From NCBI GenBank assembly GCA_963556495.2, contig OY747700.1, positions 5,049,020 to 5,113,019 on the forward strand: a DNA stretch of 64,000 bases, written 5' to 3'. The notes below the pieces were generated by a model. That model was not told where the DNA came from. It was given only the letters and a program-made list of their open reading frames with translations, and ran no database searches. Positions 61,000 to 64,000 of this stretch are shown in pieces. The position numbers were made by a program, and so were the translations under genes. Every line of letters begins with the position of its first letter. Within the stretch, counting starts at the first letter, position 1. Origin of the DNA: Valencia hispanica. Lineage: Eukaryota; Chordata; Actinopteri; Cyprinodontiformes; Valenciidae.

Positions 61000-62535
61000 A
61001 AACAAGCAATTTATAATGAAAGCAGCTCCTCAGCTGCAGGATTGATTGGATTATACAAACAAATGGGCCGGTGCTTATTGGTGGAGTTTTGTTGGCCCCA
61101 CCCCCTCAATGCACGCAGGCTTGCTTTTTAACCAGAAGCAGAAGATCATCTTTGTAGACAAAAAAACCCCCAAAAACGTCTTATTTCATGCTTTGGTTTC
61201 CAGAAGATGAAATATATGGGGTGCCGATTGTGAGGTTACACAGTCAAAAGTTAACAGTAATAATCTTTATTTATTCATTTGTTAATGTCACTGTTTCAAA
61301 CTAAATATTTCATTAGCAAGCTAAATACTTAGTTTGCAAATTAAACACTTAGCACGAATTCAATTCAGTTTATTTCTATAGCGACCCCGTCTCCTACTTA
61401 CTTTATCTGCTAAATGCATATCGGATTTTTCAGCTTTTCCTCTTATTCAGGAAATAGAGTAAAATATTTTGTACAGAAACTGATCATTTCCACTTACAAA
61501 TAACCCAGATTGCAAACAAAAAGTGTTTATGAATGACGTTTGTTGGAGCTTTTTATTCTTTGTTTATATCATTTTTAATCTAGTTAAAATCTGTTACATT
61601 GTTTGCTTAGTTTTTTTGTCTTTGTAAGCCAAGAAAAACAGTAGGGGCATTTTGTCTGTAAGAAAGGGCACTGGTATAGGACCTGCATTCACTGGGGTGG
61701 GCCAATGTTTATTTATTTATTATTATTATTGTATTTTTACCAGAACAGGAGAAGCAGCAGGACGCAATGGAAAGTTGGATCTGTGTTTATTGCTTGCCAA
61801 ACTGGATAAATAAACCATAAAACTCAACATTCAAGTTTTGGGCAGTGGACTTCTTTTGCCTGCGTACGAAACTTGCCCAGAGTGCAGCAGCGGCTCTTTG
61901 AGTTTGGTAAAGGCAGATTAACTTGACAAACAATAGCATCACCACTACAACTTTCTTTATTGTAAATAGCTTCAATTTTCCAATCTGATTTGATGCAGCA
62001 GTGGTTCCAACTGTTGCCTGGCAGCAGGTGGGGTTCAGATCCCATCTGGAGTCTCTCTGTGTTAACATTGCATTTTCATCCTTTGCATGGGTTAGGGTTA
62101 GCTGCCATTAAATCAGGAATACATGTATACACTCACATACTGTTAAATCTCCACAGCCAAGCTAAGATTTTCTATGCGAGTAAATCTTATTTTTAAGCAT
62201 CCCTAGAAAAGCTTTTCTTCCACAAGAGGTAGACGGTACAGAGACGTGTTATTTAAATGATTTAAACTCGGTAGTATGACCACCTTCACAGTTAAATGTA
62301 GCTGAACAATGATTATAAAAAACAAAACACACAGGTAACTGGTATAAATAACTGATATAAACAGACATAAATGAAGTGACTTTGAAAAACATTAGTAGAA
62401 GAAATTCCATTTTTGATGCTGCTCCTGCAATCCAGCTGTGATCATGTTCTGTTTTCTTAGGATATGGAACAACGTCAATGTCTTAAGATTGAACAAATAT
62501 ATTTGTTTAGAAATCAAAATTCCTGAGAGTTTGAA
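61000..62535. other. Spacer between the two TRPV genes
   Basis: It contains an end of the AT-rich element (61218-61353) that runs into an L2 tail piece (about 61355-61388, CAATTCAGTTTATTTCTATA). The rest is unassigned, and no exon-like segment was found. The promoter of the complete TRPV gene should lie at the left of this spacer, and the polyadenylation site of the second gene at the right. Confidence 0.45.
61218..61353. mobile_element. Partial copy of the AT-rich palindromic element
   Basis: GGGGTGCCGATTGTGAGGTT, ACACAGTCAAAAGTTAACAG, then CTAAATATTTCATTAGCAAG and TAAATACTTAG units. The right end is missing where an L2 tail begins. Confidence 0.6.
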
Positions 62536-63559
62536 CTAGAGAACGTAGTCGTCTTGATGTCGATGTTGTCTGGAGCGAATCCTCTGGAGCAGCACATTTA
62601 GCGTCCATGGATTCCCTAAACAGTAAAGTTTAATCAGTGTGTTTAAAGCAGAAAAACAACAACAACAACAACAAAAATACAATATGGATGCCTTTTGTAA
62701 AGCTACATAGTCAAAAATTAACTTGTCTTAAGAGAAAAAAAAGGGGGGGTTCATTATTCAAAGTCAAATTTTCACCATGTTATTTATTCCTTTATAAACG
62801 TCACAATTCAAAACAAAATATTTAATTTGAAGCTAAATATTTAGCTAATACGCAAATCTAGTTGCCGATAAGCGGAAGTGGACTACCAAAATAAAAGCTG
62901 GATCTTGTGAACCTCTACATAAACTGCTGCCGACACGGACTGTTGCTCATGTCACCTCTTTTCGTCCTTTCTTTCCTTCTTGTAGCTACAAGATTTCAGC
63001 TTAAAACTTAAGATGATCGGTTTTTTTGGGAGCTAAATATTTAGCTAGAAAGTTTGTTAGTTTGTAGCTAGCTAGAGGTTCACAGCTTCACAAACTAGCA
63101 ATGCTTTCAGGCACATTTTTAGTTTAGTTCTAAATATTGAGTTTTTAAACTAAATAACCAGCTTGGTAATGAAATATTTAGTTTGAAGCTAAATCTTCAG
63201 TTTGTAAACTTAATACCTATCGTGCCAACTAAACATGTAGCTTTTAAACTACAAAACAATTATTTATAAACTAGGACATTTATAAAAGAATGAACAACAT
63301 GGCGAAAATACGATTTAAAAAGAATGAAGCACTGTCACTTTTCTCCTATGACACACTAGACAACCCAAATTATTGCTGTTCATTTTTCACTGCATAGCTT
63401 TACAAACGACCCCCCGTTACAGTAAAGGTAAACCAGGGTTTCCTACCAGAACTCCCCTCCTCCTCCTCCGTCCGTACGGTCATCATGCGATTTGCGGGGT
63501 CTTCTTTCAGCTTAACGCCAAGATCCGATCTCCATTTCTTCCAGTTCGTTTCAGTCACT
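62536..63559 (-). CDS. Second TRPV-type channel gene, last two coding exons (partial)
   Basis: Exon 63559-63447 reads VTETNWKKWRSDLGVKLKED and continues PANRMMTV plus a Glu-run, to GSS, with donor TCTG|GTAGGA. Exon 62615-62536 begins after TTTAG and reads GNPWTLNVLLQRIRSRQHRH, then QDDYVL and stop. The first of these is collinear with the [20 protein letters not shown] exon of the complete TRPV gene (51730-51638) and has the same acceptor phase, so this is a tandem paralogue in the same orientation. Its 5' part lies beyond the right edge; no further exon was found up to 64000. The two C-terminal tails differ completely after the shared block. An AT-rich palindromic element (62685-63415) fills the last intron. 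Confidence 0.85.
62685..63415. mobile_element. AT-rich palindromic element in last intron of second TRPV gene
   Basis: The left end GGATGCCTTTTGTAAAGCTA and right end TAGCTTTACAAACGACCCC are inverted relatives. Next to them lie GTCAAAAATTAAC on the left and ACCCAAATTATTGCTGTTCA on the right. The inside has TTTGAAGCTAAATATTTAGC units. It is about 730 bp, without the large array. Confidence 0.75.
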
Positions 63560-64000
63560 CTGAAGGAGACGAAAAGTTATTGCTGCACCAGATAGAGAAA
63601 GTTAGTGCTTTGCGTTCCAGATCCAGGTCTATGAGCAAGCCAAAATACTAATTCTTTACACTAGATAAGATAAAGTCGCCATGTTGAAAGTACAGAATTT
63701 ACTTGAATTCAAATGCAAAATAATTTTATTGTGAAATGCTTTCTTTTTAGCCTGCTCAGCAATAAATTGAAAATGCAATATTTTAATAAAACAAAGATCC
63801 AAAAAAAAGGGTCTCCAACATTTCCTTTATAGAGATAAAAAGGTGTTCAGTTTCTTTACTTGTTGGGTTGAAAGTTTTTTACTTTGTTGGTCTAGAAAAT
63901 GTTTTTAGTTTATTCCCTGCAACAAAAACAAAAACTTTCTTCAAGTCTGATTTGAAGGTTTTTCTGGCACTAGTGGTCTTTATTTGCAGTATTTAGGACA
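63560..64000. other. Intron of second TRPV gene, nothing recognised
   Basis: AT-rich with no exon-like match on the minus strand. The preceding exon is expected to the right of the window. Confidence 0.4.

Overview
The window is vertebrate nuclear DNA, almost certainly from a ray-finned (teleost) fish. The genes are split by GT-AG introns, and the intergenic DNA is packed with typical fish transposable elements: L2-type and Rex1/Babar LINEs, a BEL/Pao fragment, Tc1-like, hAT-like and PIF/Harbinger-like DNA elements, MITEs and simple repeats. No bacterial-type operons, CRISPR arrays or rRNA/tRNA genes were recognised.

Layout. Positions 1-18.5 kb are a gene-poor repeat zone. It holds a Harbinger-like MITE, several decayed L2 LINE copies on both strands, a Rex1 3' end nested in one L2, a PIF/Harbinger Myb-like relic, a BEL/Pao pol fragment, and a Rex1 LINE at 16.5-17.9 kb. 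Positions 18.5-28.5 kb hold flot2 (+), flotillin-2: 11 coding exons rebuilt here, 428 residues. Positions 28.5-37.7 kb are flot2 3' flank plus repeats, including an L2 LINE with a 416-residue open reverse transcriptase (-). Positions 37.7-43.1 kb hold fam222b (+): a GC-rich probable first exon, a short coding exon that opens the protein, and one large terminal coding exon (638 residues). Positions 46.7-48.4 kb hold a striking AT-rich palindromic element with an expanded internal array.

Positions 51.5-61.0 kb hold a TRPV1-4-type vanilloid TRP channel gene on the minus strand. I rebuilt 15 coding exons that stay in frame for 709 residues. The last two coding exons of a second, tandem TRPV paralogue lie at 62.5-63.6 kb, and the rest of that gene is beyond the right edge. 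In human, FLOT2 and FAM222B also lie near each other on 17q, so their pairing here looks like conserved synteny. The genes do not form a pathway: flotillin-2 is a membrane-microdomain scaffold, FAM222B is poorly characterised, and TRPV proteins are cation channels.

The most interesting points are: (a) the tandem TRPV pair, with a pore-filter Asp-to-Asn change and altered vanilloid-pocket residues in the complete copy; (b) a family of AT-rich inverted-repeat elements that occurs four times, all around or inside the TRPV genes, one copy carrying a 372-bp higher-order array; (c) a hAT element with a perfect 8-bp target duplication that carries a long hairpin; (d) a 22-bp perfect inverted repeat enclosing a hammerhead-like core. 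All exon models were made by eye from splice sites, reading phase and remembered family sequences, and have not been tested against transcripts.
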